Assembly (NCBI RefSeq): GCF_000421645.1
Contig: NZ_ATXK01000001.1
Location: 558,001-622,000, forward strand
DNA: 64,000 nt
DNA from: Aurantimonas coralicida DSM 14790
Lineage (GTDB): Bacteria; Pseudomonadota; Alphaproteobacteria; Rhizobiales; Rhizobiaceae
Reading direction: 5' to 3'
Position numbers and translations under genes: made by a program. This document shows positions 35,816 to 43,526 of this stretch, one piece after another; position 1 is the first letter of the stretch, and the number at the start of each line of letters is the position of its first letter. The notes below the pieces were generated by a model. That model was not told the origin of the DNA. It did no database searches and saw only the letters and a list, made by a program, of their open reading frames with translations.

Positions 35816-35853
35816 CCACGGTCATTCCCGCCGGTTTCGGAAATCCACAAACG

Positions 35854-35888
35854 AAAAAGCCCGACGGATCGCGAGGATCCGCCGGGCT
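35854..35888 (-). terminator. Terminator of the outer membrane protein gene
   Basis: Read on the minus strand: AGCCCGGCGGATC-CTCG-CGATCCGTCGGGCT followed by TTTTTCG. The stem is about 13 bp with one mismatch and a U-tract. It lies 40 bases past the stop of the porin-like gene and also ends the facing PfkB unit. Confidence 0.85.
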
Positions 35889-35928
35889 CTGAAGCGAAAC
35901 CGGACGCCTGAGGCGTCCGGAACCGTTC

Positions 35929-36711
35929 TTAGTTGAAGCGATACGAGGCCTTGGCCCAGATCGTGTGGAAGTCCAGGTCGTCGTTGTTCGACTCGCTGGT
36001 GAAGCTGACGGTGTTGGTGCCGTTGGTACCGGTGACCGTCTGATCGTTCGAACCGAGGTTCGTGTAGAGATACTCGACGCCGAACGAGATGTTGTTCGTC
36101 GCCATCACGTCCACGCCACCGCCGACGGCATAGCCGATGTCGGTGTCGTCTTCGTCCTGGTCGAAGGTGTAGCCAGCGAAGCTACCCGACGAAGCCGGAG
36201 CGGTCGCGTCGTTGTCGACGCCGGCATAGGCGAGACCGCCCGTACCGTAGAGCAGGACGCTGTCCATGGCGTAACCAACGCGCGCCCGGACCGTGCCGAG
36301 GTAGTTGATGTCGCTGCTCGTCGAGAAGGTCGAGCCACCGGTCGTGTAGGAGCGGTTGGTCTCGGCGTCGATGTAGTTGATGTCGGCGACCGCACCCACG
36401 ACGAAGTCGTTGATCTGGTAGTCGTAACCGATGTGACCACCGCCGATGAAGCCGGCATTGTCGTCATCTTCGGAATACGTGCCGGTGCCGAATGCGCCGC
36501 CGCCGCCCGGGTTGAACGTCGCGCCATCGGACTCGTTGCCGAATGCGACGCCAGCCTGGCCACCGATGTAGAGGCCGGTCCAGGTTGCGGTGGTGGCGAC
36601 AGGCTCGATGGCCATCGGCGCCGGTGCCGGCGGCTCCTCATAGATGACGTCCGCGGCCAGGGCCGGGGTCACGAAAGCCGTGGTGGCGAGAAGCAATGCA
36701 AGGCGTTTCAT
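35929..36711 (-). CDS. Outer membrane beta-barrel protein (Omp25/31-like)
   Basis: A 260-residue protein with a signal peptide (residues 1-19, MKRLALLLATTAFVTPALA). A proline-rich linker (EEPPAPAPM) follows, then an eight-stranded barrel with alternating aromatic strands (WTGLYIGGQAGVAFG, NAGFIGGGHIGYDYQ, ARVGYAMDSVLLYGTGG, ISFGVEYLYTNLG) and the end HTIWAKASYRFN. Members include Brucella Omp25/Omp31 and the rhizobial RopB-like proteins. Loops are Asp/Thr/Ser-rich (GDGATFNPGGGGAFGTGTYS region). GGAG lies ten bases before the ATG, and a terminator follows. Its exact job in the outer membrane is not known. Confidence 0.88.
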   Translation of the reverse strand: MKRLALLLATTAFVTPALAADVIYEEPPAPAPMAIEPVATTATWTGLYIGGQAGVAFGNESDGATFNPGGGGAFGTGTYSEDDDNAGFIGGGHIGYDYQINDFVVGAVADINYIDAETNRSYTTGGSTFSTSSDINYLGTVRARVGYAMDSVLLYGTGGLAYAGVDNDATAPASSGSFAGYTFDQDEDDTDIGYAVGGGVDVMATNNISFGVEYLYTNLGSNDQTVTGTNGTNTVSFTSESNNDDLDFHTIWAKASYRFN

Positions 36712-37501
36712 AGTCGTACTCCATTATGTCGCTTGCGCGACCTTGTCTCCGGACCGACGCTGCCGTCGGCGCCGAATGCCGCACCCGTGTTGTCGGGTTC
36801 GGGAGGGTTATGGTTCGCATCCGTGCTCAGAAAATGGCAGGAATACGTTCTCCTTCGCCGTGTTGCCGATCCGCAACGAGGACCTGCAGGACCCGGCGTC
36901 GTGAATCCTTCGTAACGCCCGACCCTTTATTCTCCCTTAAAAACGATGGTTTACGTCAACCGCCCGTTCACGGACGCCCTTAATCAATGAGGCGAAGTTG
37001 TGTCGGAAGTTATTCCTAGACCGCGATGCAGCAACGTGCCCGCCGGGCCCCGACGCGGCCTGCCCCCCGCATAGCAGGGCGTCGACGAGGATTGCGGATC
37101 GGGCGACGACCGAGCGGAAAGCCGCCCCATTCCCGCCATGCTCAATCACCGATTTTCACCGATGGAGCATCGGTCCAGATCAGAGCGCAGATCGTCTGTC
37201 TGACACATCCGCATGGACATCCGCCGATCGCCGCGCCTCAGCTCTCGTTAGTCCGGCCGGTCATCGCGCTTCGGGAAACTGGAGCGTTGCCACCTTCCCT
37301 GCTTGGATACACTTCATCTGGGCAGGCCGGACCGCCGCATGAGCAGGCGCGCCAGGGCGGTGAGAGCCTGCCGCCCGCGCCGCGCCGCCATTCCATTCGC
37401 GCGACCACGCCGCCTGCGACCTGAATTCGCGGTCCGGCTGATTGCCCTCTCTGGAACCGTTCCATATCCTTCCGAAGGCACCGTCATTGGTTGGAGGACA
37501 T
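36712..37501. other. Long intergenic region
   Basis: This 790-base stretch has no gene I would accept. It must carry the porin promoter (minus) near 36712-36900 and the cytochrome c promoter (plus) near its right end. It holds AT-rich pieces around 36925-36960, an inverted repeat ACCGAT-GGAGC-ATCGGT at 37158-37174, and GGAACcGTTCC at 37453-37463, about 40 bases before the cytochrome start. Longer open frames in it (36998-37342 and 37026-37424) are unlike proteins. Confidence 0.55.
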
Positions 37502-37945
37502 ATGAACAGGTTGATCGTCGCTGCGGGAGCCCTGCTCTCGCTGACACTGGCGAACGGGGCTCTTGCCCAGACCGCCGGAGATCCGGATGCCGGCAAGAAG
37601 GTCTTCCGCAAATGCATGGCCTGCCACGCCGTCGGCGAAGGCGCCAAGAACAAGATCGGCCCCGAGCTGAACGGCGTCATCGGGGAGAAGCCCGGCGCGG
37701 TCGAGGGCTATTCCTTCTCGCCGGCCTTCCAGGAATGGGCGGCTGATAAGGCGGCCTGGAACGAGGAACTGATGACGGCCTGGCTCACTAATCCGCGCGA
37801 TGTGGTGAAGGGCACCAAGATGGTCTTCCCCGGCATCAAGAAGGAACAGGAGATGGTCGATATCATCGCCTATCTCGCCTCCTTCGACGAAGCCGGCGCA
37901 ACGCGCGATCCGGCCGAGGCCCTGGCTGCCGCTGCGGCCCAGTAG
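37502..37945 (+). CDS. Class I cytochrome c
   Basis: A 147-residue soluble cytochrome with a signal peptide (residues 1-22, ending GALAQ). A single heme site CMACH is near residue 40, and the axial Met is probably in the TKMVFPGI loop. The order VFRKCMACH, IGPELNGVIG, GYSFSPAF and DIIAYLASF matches mitochondrial-type/cytochrome c2 carriers. A tail of about 20 residues (RDPAEALAAAAAQ) follows the fold. It should shuttle electrons between the bc1 complex or a dehydrogenase and the aa3 oxidase in the periplasm. GGAGG lies eight bases before the start. Confidence 0.92.
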   Translation: MNRLIVAAGALLSLTLANGALAQTAGDPDAGKKVFRKCMACHAVGEGAKNKIGPELNGVIGEKPGAVEGYSFSPAFQEWAADKAAWNEELMTAWLTNPRDVVKGTKMVFPGIKKEQEMVDIIAYLASFDEAGATRDPAEALAAAAAQ

Positions 37946-38037
37946 GCTCACTTCCCGGAGACGCAGATCGCGGCCGCCCTCGGGCGGCCGCTGTCGTTTC
38001 GGCGCCGCCGGGCGTCAACGGCCTGCGAACGGACGCC

Positions 38038-38454
38038 TCATTCGGGAGCCGTTTCCGCCGCCGGCTCGCCGGCTGGCAGTCGGTCAATCAGGGCGTCGAT
38101 TTCGGGATAGAACCATTTACGTCCCGGATAGCCCTCGAGCCGTCCGATTTCGCGGCCCTCGTCGTCCACCAGCACGAAGGTGGGCGTGAAGACGGCGGGC
38201 ACCAGCGTATCGATGCCGCCGCGACGATCGTCATGGATGTCGACCCGGCGCAGCGGGGCCAGCCTCCCGGCGTTGCTGGCGGGATAGCCCGGTGCGATCT
38301 CGGCGTCGAAGGCCTCGCAGAACGGACAGCCAGCCTGCTCGAACATCAGGAGCTCGGCAGCATTCGCCTGTCCCTCGGCAGCGAACAGCACCGCCGCCAG
38401 CCAGACCGCCGCGAGAGCATCGAAGACCCGGCTTGATAGGAAGAGCGCCGACAT
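38038..38454 (-). CDS. Thioredoxin-fold periplasmic protein (SoxS-like)
   Basis: A 138-residue protein with an N-terminal hydrophobic segment (residues 9-31) that is likely a signal peptide. Its thioredoxin-like domain has the redox motif Cys43-P-F-Cys46 (AGCPFCEAF), cis-Pro region FTPTFVLVDDEGREIG, and the end FYPEIDALID. SoxS-type thioredoxins keep the thiosulfate-oxidising SoxYZ reduced, but no sox (thiosulfate) gene is here. It may instead act in cytochrome c maturation or general disulfide reduction. The gene lies 89 bases after the aldolase gene (same strand). Confidence 0.78.
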   Translation of the reverse strand: MSALFLSSRVFDALAAVWLAAVLFAAEGQANAAELLMFEQAGCPFCEAFDAEIAPGYPASNAGRLAPLRRVDIHDDRRGGIDTLVPAVFTPTFVLVDDEGREIGRLEGYPGRKWFYPEIDALIDRLPAGEPAAETAPE

Positions 38455-38543
38455 GGCGTCACGCTAGCACGAACGCGCAGGTCCCGGAGGGCCCGGCAAC
38501 TCCAATACCGGCGGCGCCTGTCCCGGCGCCGCCGAACATTGGT

Positions 38544-39455
38544 CTAGCGGTAGATGTCCATGACTTCGTTGAGAAGCGCCAGCGCCTCTTCCTTCGGGCG
38601 CTGGAAGGAGTTGCGACCGATGATCGAGCCGTTGCCACCACCTTCGCGGATAGCGCGCACTTCGTCGAGCAACTCGTCGGTGTTCTTCGCGGCGCCGCCC
38701 GAGAAGACCACGAGGCGCTTGCCGGCAAAGGCCGCCTGCATGATGTGGCGGACCCGCGCTGCGGCCGTGTCACCGGGGATCTCGTACTTGTCGTAGACCG
38801 TCTTGGCCGCGTCGAGATCGAGATGGCTGGTCGGCAGCTTCACCTTGATGATCGTCGCGCCCATCAGCGCCGCCATGTGCGCGGCATAGGCGATGATGTC
38901 GAGCGCGGTTTCTCCGTCCTTCGTCACCTTGCCGCCGCGCGGATACGACCACACCACCGTCATCAGGCCGCGCGACTTGGCCTCGTAGCTGATCTCGCGC
39001 AGTTCCTCGATCATGGCGTAGGAATTGTCGGCACCCGGATAGATCGTGAAGCCGACGCCGACACAGCCGAGACGCATGGCGTCCTCGACCTTCGCCGTCA
39101 CCGCCTGGTCGGCGCCGCCGACCAGCGAATTGCCGCTGTTCAGCTTCAGGATCAGCGGCACCTCGCCGGCAAAGGTGTCAGCGCCCTGCTCGAGCAGGCC
39201 GAGCGGAGCGGCATAACCGGAAACACCAGCGTCGATGGCCAGCTGGTAGAGATAGTGCGGGTCGTAGCCGACGGGGTTCGGCGCAAAGCTGCGGGCCGGA
39301 CCATGCTCGAAGCCCTGGTCGACCGGCAGGATCACGACGCGGCCGGTACCCGCCAGCTTGCCGTGCATCAAGAGGCGGGAGAGATTGCTTTTCAGGCCGG
39401 GCGTCTCGCCCTCGTACCAGGACAGGATCTCGCGGACGGTCTGCGTTCTTAGCAT
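38544..39455 (-). CDS. fbaB: Class I fructose-bisphosphate aldolase (DhnA/FbaB type)
   Basis: A 303-residue Schiff-base aldolase of the DhnA family. Family segments are LPVDQGFEHGPARSF, YAAPLGLLEQGA, ILKLNSGNS, VWSYPRGG, and ATIIKVKLP with the putative Schiff-base lysine, plus VFSGGAAKN and GSIIGRNSFQRP near the end. It interconverts fructose 1,6-bisphosphate with glyceraldehyde-3-phosphate and dihydroxyacetone phosphate. The start is at 39455 because AAGGGGAGAG precedes it; an ATG at 39485 adds ten residues. The thioredoxin-like gene follows and may share its transcript. Confidence 0.92.
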   Translation of the reverse strand: MLRTQTVREILSWYEGETPGLKSNLSRLLMHGKLAGTGRVVILPVDQGFEHGPARSFAPNPVGYDPHYLYQLAIDAGVSGYAAPLGLLEQGADTFAGEVPLILKLNSGNSLVGGADQAVTAKVEDAMRLGCVGVGFTIYPGADNSYAMIEELREISYEAKSRGLMTVVWSYPRGGKVTKDGETALDIIAYAAHMAALMGATIIKVKLPTSHLDLDAAKTVYDKYEIPGDTAAARVRHIMQAAFAGKRLVVFSGGAAKNTDELLDEVRAIREGGGNGSIIGRNSFQRPKEEALALLNEVMDIYR

Positions 39456-39699
39456 GTCTCTCCCCTTCGTGGCACCGGCGGCCACCCTGGCCCACCGGTT
39501 GGTTCGTCATCCCTATTGATGACCCGGACGCGTGACGTCCAGTACCGGGCGCATGCTCGCCGGTATTAAAATCGGTTGAATAGCCGGCGGCGTCGATCGC
39601 GCCCGTTTTGAGCCGACTAAAGAAACCGGATCAGTGACTTCGAGGGTTTGTCCGCGCAACGAAACGGCCGTTCGCGCGTTAACGGTTTGGAGGTCTGTG

Positions 39700-40116
39700 A
39701 TGCTCGGTGTTTCTGCGTTCCCGCCTGGATTTGGTAGCGACGAATACATGATGTTCGCCTGCGGCGGCAGCGCGGCGCGGACGGATGCTGTCTCCGCCGA
39801 TGTGCCCGTGACTGAAGCGGCGCCATCCGCAGCGGCAGACCCGATCACGACAGCCGCCCAGGCGGACGTCGTGCGCGAGCCCGTCCATGCCGCGGAGCCG
39901 GTACATTACACGCCGCAGGTCTGGGCGCAGGCCGAACCGACACGGCAGCAGGTCCGGCTGGGCAGACGGGGCTTCTATCTGGCCCGCTCGCAGCGCGACG
40001 ATCTGGCGAGTGGCGCGGCCGTCGCCGACAACCGGATGACGAGCGTGATGATCCCGACGGCAGTGGTCGGAACCCTCCTCGCCATGGCCGGATATTTCTT
40101 CGACGTTCTCCTCTGA
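39700..40116 (+). CDS. Hypothetical protein with C-terminal membrane segment
   Basis: A 138-residue protein that I do not recognise. The first 105 residues are polar, Ala/Pro/Glu-rich and probably disordered (TRTDAVSADVPVTEAAPSAA). A basic stretch (RLGRRGFYLARS) is followed by a hydrophobic C-terminal helix (about 117-136, MIPTAVVGTLLAMAGYFF). That fits a tail-anchored inner-membrane protein. The evidence for a real gene is TTGGAGG seven bases before the ATG; codon use also looks normal. It stands alone in a 800-base interval between the aldolase and the solute-binding protein genes. Function unknown. Confidence 0.6.
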   Translation: MLGVSAFPPGFGSDEYMMFACGGSAARTDAVSADVPVTEAAPSAAADPITTAAQADVVREPVHAAEPVHYTPQVWAQAEPTRQQVRLGRRGFYLARSQRDDLASGAAVADNRMTSVMIPTAVVGTLLAMAGYFFDVLL

Positions 40117-40270
40117 GCATTCCGCCCGGCCATGCCCGGGTACCTGCTCAAGGACAAAGACGCCCCAATCGGGCTGACGACACGCGCGGCGTCTCATTTC
40201 GGCCCGCCGGTTGATCCATAAGGCTGAATCAGCAACATCGCTTTTCCAGCCGATTGACCGGAGCAGTTTC

Positions 40271-41824
40271 ATGAGATGGTTCGTCACCGTCCTCGCAGTC
40301 CTGTTGACTGTGTTCGCCGGACCGACCGCCGCGCAGACGTCCGACGAGACCCTCGTCGTCGGCCAGATCGCCGAGCCGAAATCGCTCGATCCGCAGACCG
40401 TGACGGCGACCAACGACTTCCGCATCCTGGTGAACGTCTTTGACGGGCTGGTGCGCTTCAAGCGCGGCACGCTCGAGGTCGAACCGGCGCTCGCGACCGA
40501 CTGGACCGTGTCCGACGATCAGCTGACCTACACCTTCAATCTGCGCGAAGGCGTGACCTTTCACGACGGCACGCCGTTCGATGCGGAGGCGGTGAAATTC
40601 ACCTTCGACCGGATGCTCGACCCGGACCACCCGCAGCACGGCACGGGCCCCTTTCCCCTCGCCTTCTTCTTTTCCATGGTCGAGGCCGTCGAGACCCCCG
40701 ATCCGATGACCGTGACGTTCCAGCTGAAGGAGCCGTTCGCGCCATTCCTGTCCAATCTGGCCTACCCGACCGGCCTGATCGTCTCCCCGTCGGCCGTTGC
40801 AGAAAGCGGCCAGGGCTTTGCCCGCGCGCCCGTCGGAACCGGGGCATTCCGCTTCACCGAATGGACACCGGACGAGGCTGTCACCCTTGCCCGCAACCCC
40901 GATTACTGGGATGGCACGCCATCGATGGAGACGGTCGTCTTCCGACCGATCCCGGACGCCGCCGCCCGTGCTTCCGACATGCTGTCGGGGGGTATCGACA
41001 TCATGGCCGAGGTGCCGCCCGCGAGCCTCGCCGCCTTCCGCGACAACCCCAATTTCGTCGTCCACGAGGAAACCGGCCCGCATCTCTGGTTCCTGATCCT
41101 CAACACAAGGGAAGGCCCCTTCTCGGACAAGCGCGTTCGCCAGGCGGTCAACTACGCCATCGACAAGGAGAGCCTCATCGAGGACGTCCTGCAGGGCACA
41201 GCGGAGATCGCCGCCGGCCCCATTCCGCCAGCCTTCGACTGGGCCAATGACGGTTCCGTTCAGCCCTACCCGCACGATCCGGAGAAGGCGCGCGAGCTGA
41301 TCCGGCAGGCCGGCGTCGAGGGCGCTTCCCTCACCTTCTACGTTGCCGAGGGCGGGTCCGGCATGCTCGATCCCGTGGCCATGGCCGAAGCCATCCAGGC
41401 TGATCTGAAGGCGGTCGGGCTCAATGCCCGGATCGAGACCTATGAGTGGAATACCTTTCTTTCCAACGTCAATCCGGGGCTCGCGGGCAAGGCCGACATG
41501 GCCGAGATGGCGTGGATGACCAACGACCCCGACACCTTGCCCTTCCTGGCACTGCGCAGCGATGCCATGCCGGAGACGGGCGGTTTTAATGCGGGCTATT
41601 ACGCCAACGCCGAAGTCGATCGCCTGCTCGCCGAAGCCCGCCGGACGACCGACCCCGCAGCTCGCGGCGCCCTCTACAACCGGGTGCAGGCGATCATCCA
41701 CGAGGATGCGCCTTGGGCCTTCATCGCCAACTGGAAGCAGAACGCCGTCGCCACGACGGCGATAGAGAATTTCGACCTGGAGCCGAGCTTCCTCATGCTC
41801 CTGCGCGGCGTCTCCAAGGGGTAG
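40271..41824 (+). CDS. ABC transporter substrate-binding protein, family 5 (peptide/nickel type)
   Basis: A 517-residue periplasmic binding protein with a signal peptide (residues 1-21, ending PTAAQ). The family-5 pattern is clear: LVVGQIAEPKSLDPQTVTA, ALATDWTVSDDQLTYTFNLREGVTFHDGTPF, GTGAFRFTEWTPDEAV, NPDYWDGTP, VRQAVNYAIDKESLIEDV and PDTLPFLAL. Members bind oligopeptides, dipeptides, nickel, or glutathione. No permease or ATPase gene is adjacent, so the partner and substrate are unknown. The ATG at 40271 gives the signal peptide, with GGAG upstream; a start at 40211 would bury it. Confidence 0.87.
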   Translation: MRWFVTVLAVLLTVFAGPTAAQTSDETLVVGQIAEPKSLDPQTVTATNDFRILVNVFDGLVRFKRGTLEVEPALATDWTVSDDQLTYTFNLREGVTFHDGTPFDAEAVKFTFDRMLDPDHPQHGTGPFPLAFFFSMVEAVETPDPMTVTFQLKEPFAPFLSNLAYPTGLIVSPSAVAESGQGFARAPVGTGAFRFTEWTPDEAVTLARNPDYWDGTPSMETVVFRPIPDAAARASDMLSGGIDIMAEVPPASLAAFRDNPNFVVHEETGPHLWFLILNTREGPFSDKRVRQAVNYAIDKESLIEDVLQGTAEIAAGPIPPAFDWANDGSVQPYPHDPEKARELIRQAGVEGASLTFYVAEGGSGMLDPVAMAEAIQADLKAVGLNARIETYEWNTFLSNVNPGLAGKADMAEMAWMTNDPDTLPFLALRSDAMPETGGFNAGYYANAEVDRLLAEARRTTDPAARGALYNRVQAIIHEDAPWAFIANWKQNAVATTAIENFDLEPSFLMLLRGVSKG

Positions 41825-41945
41825 CTCCCCCGGCAACCGGCATCGGCGGGCGGCGCGCTCGCCGATGCCGGACTCCGTGCGCCCTCGGCCGACAAATCAT
41901 CTGCCGCAACACAAGCAAAACCAAGCAGATCGGATTCTTTGAACG

Positions 41946-41968
41946 ACTCTAAACTGGACTTTAAGAGT
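41946..41968 (+). promoter_or_regulatory. Candidate iron-responsive operator and promoter of the imelysin operon
   Basis: The imperfect dyad ACTCT-AAACTGGACTTTA-AGAGT lies 114 bases before the first imelysin start, and its right end overlaps TTGACT (41968-41973), a good -35 box. A weak -10 (TTCTAG region, about 41990) lies at the right distance. Operons of this content are iron-repressed in other bacteria, so the dyad may bind Fur, Irr or RirA. The match to their consensus sites is poor. Confidence 0.35.
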
Positions 41969-42081
41969 TGACTTTACACCGGCCCAAGTTCTAGCCCGAA
42001 ACGACAGTCACGGGCTGACGGCTCGCCCCTGGCAATTTGGCAGAAGCCGGACAGGCGTTCGGCCAGAACTGGAGCACGACC

Positions 42082-43380
42082 ATGAACTCTCTCCGCCCGA
42101 TGGCCCGAACCGGCCTCGCCGCCCTTTCCGGCGTCTTCCTGCTGGCAGTTGCCCCGTCGGCCCTCGCCGCCGACGACGCGCCGGACAAGGCCGCGGTTCT
42201 CGCGAACTATTCCGACATCGCGCTTGCCGGCTATCAGGACGCGCTGGCTGCGGCGAAGACGCTCGACGAGGCGACCGACGCCCTGATCGCCGATCCCAGC
42301 GAAGCGACCCTGAAGGCCGCCCGTGACGCATGGCGCGCTGCCCGGCCGAGCTACCAGGAGACCGAGGCCTTCCGCTTCGGCAATCCGATTGTCGACGACT
42401 GGGAAGGCCGCGTGAATGCCTGGCCGCTGGACGAGGGGCTGATCGATTACGTCGCGGGCACCTACGGCACCGAGTCCGACGCGAACAATCTCTACACCGC
42501 CAACGTCATCGCCAACCCGTCGATCACCATCGGCGGCGAGACCATCGACGCCTCGACCATCACGCCCGAACTCCTTCAGGACAAGCTGCAGGAAGCCGGC
42601 GGCGTCGAGGCGAATGTCGCCACCGGCTACCATGCGGTCGAGTTTCTGCTCTGGGGCCAGGACCTGAACGGCACGGATGCCGGCGCCGGCGAGCGCCCGC
42701 ACACCGATTTTGCCAGCGGCGACGACTGCACGGGCGGCAATTGCGACCGGCGCGGCCAGTATCTCGACGCGGCCACAGACCTGCTGGTCACCGATCTGGA
42801 AGAGATGGTCGGCAATTGGGAAGAGGACGGCGCGGCCCGCAAGGCTCTGCTCGATTCCCCCGAGAACGGCATTTCCGCGATCCTCACCGGCATGGGGTCG
42901 CTCTCCTATGGCGAACTGGCCGGCGAGCGCATGAAGCTCGGCCTGCTGCTGCACGATCCGGAGGAGGAGCATGACTGCTTCTCCGACAACACCCACATCT
43001 CGCACCTCCACGACGCCATCGGCATTCGCAACGTCTATACCGGCCGCTACGAGCGCACGGACGGAACGATTGTCGAGGGCCCGTCCGTTTCCGACCTCGT
43101 TGCCGCCAGCGCGCCGGAGATCGATCAGGAGCTGCGCGCCAAGCTCGACGCGACGGTGTCCGCGATGGAGACGATGGCCAAGGCGGCCGAGGACGGCGAG
43201 GCCTACGATCAGCAGATCGGCGAAGGCAACGACGAGGGCAACGCCCGCGTCCAGGCCGCGATCGACGGCCTGGTCGACCAGACCCGCGCCATCGAGCGTG
43301 CCGTCGCGGCGCTCGATCTGGGCAATGTCAGCATCGAGGGCTCCGACAGTCTGGACAACGTCAACGCCGTCTTCCAGTAA
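42082..43380 (+). CDS. Imelysin family periplasmic protein (IrpA-like)
   Basis: A 432-residue protein with a signal peptide (residues 1-29, ending SALAA). The imelysin (peptidase M75) fold is seen in the helical repeat pattern, with DAWRAARPSYQETEAFRFG and the diagnostic GxHxxE motif as G182-Y-H184-A-V-E187 (GYHAVEFLLWGQ). Members are iron-regulated and are thought to bind or help import metal; peptidase activity is doubtful. It opens a four-gene unit with a diheme oxidoreductase, a second imelysin and a DUF1513 protein. The ATG at 42082 has TGGAG upstream. The 146 bases to the next gene suggest one transcript, perhaps with an internal site. Confidence 0.9.
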   Translation: MNSLRPMARTGLAALSGVFLLAVAPSALAADDAPDKAAVLANYSDIALAGYQDALAAAKTLDEATDALIADPSEATLKAARDAWRAARPSYQETEAFRFGNPIVDDWEGRVNAWPLDEGLIDYVAGTYGTESDANNLYTANVIANPSITIGGETIDASTITPELLQDKLQEAGGVEANVATGYHAVEFLLWGQDLNGTDAGAGERPHTDFASGDDCTGGNCDRRGQYLDAATDLLVTDLEEMVGNWEEDGAARKALLDSPENGISAILTGMGSLSYGELAGERMKLGLLLHDPEEEHDCFSDNTHISHLHDAIGIRNVYTGRYERTDGTIVEGPSVSDLVAASAPEIDQELRAKLDATVSAMETMAKAAEDGEAYDQQIGEGNDEGNARVQAAIDGLVDQTRAIERAVAALDLGNVSIEGSDSLDNVNAVFQ

Positions 43381-43526
43381 GCTGCAGCGCCACCGCCGGC
43401 GGCCCCAGGGATCGTCGGAGGTGGCCTTGACCGCGCCGACGAGACCCTTCGCCGCAGTGCGGCTGGCGCGATAATCGACAATACCGGGGCGCGGCGGGTT
43501 CGCCGCGTCGATATCGGGAGAGGCGA

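Noticed and set aside
36998-37424. Small genes in the long intergenic region
   Set aside because: Two overlapping frames encode Arg/Pro-rich strings without ribosome sites or structure.
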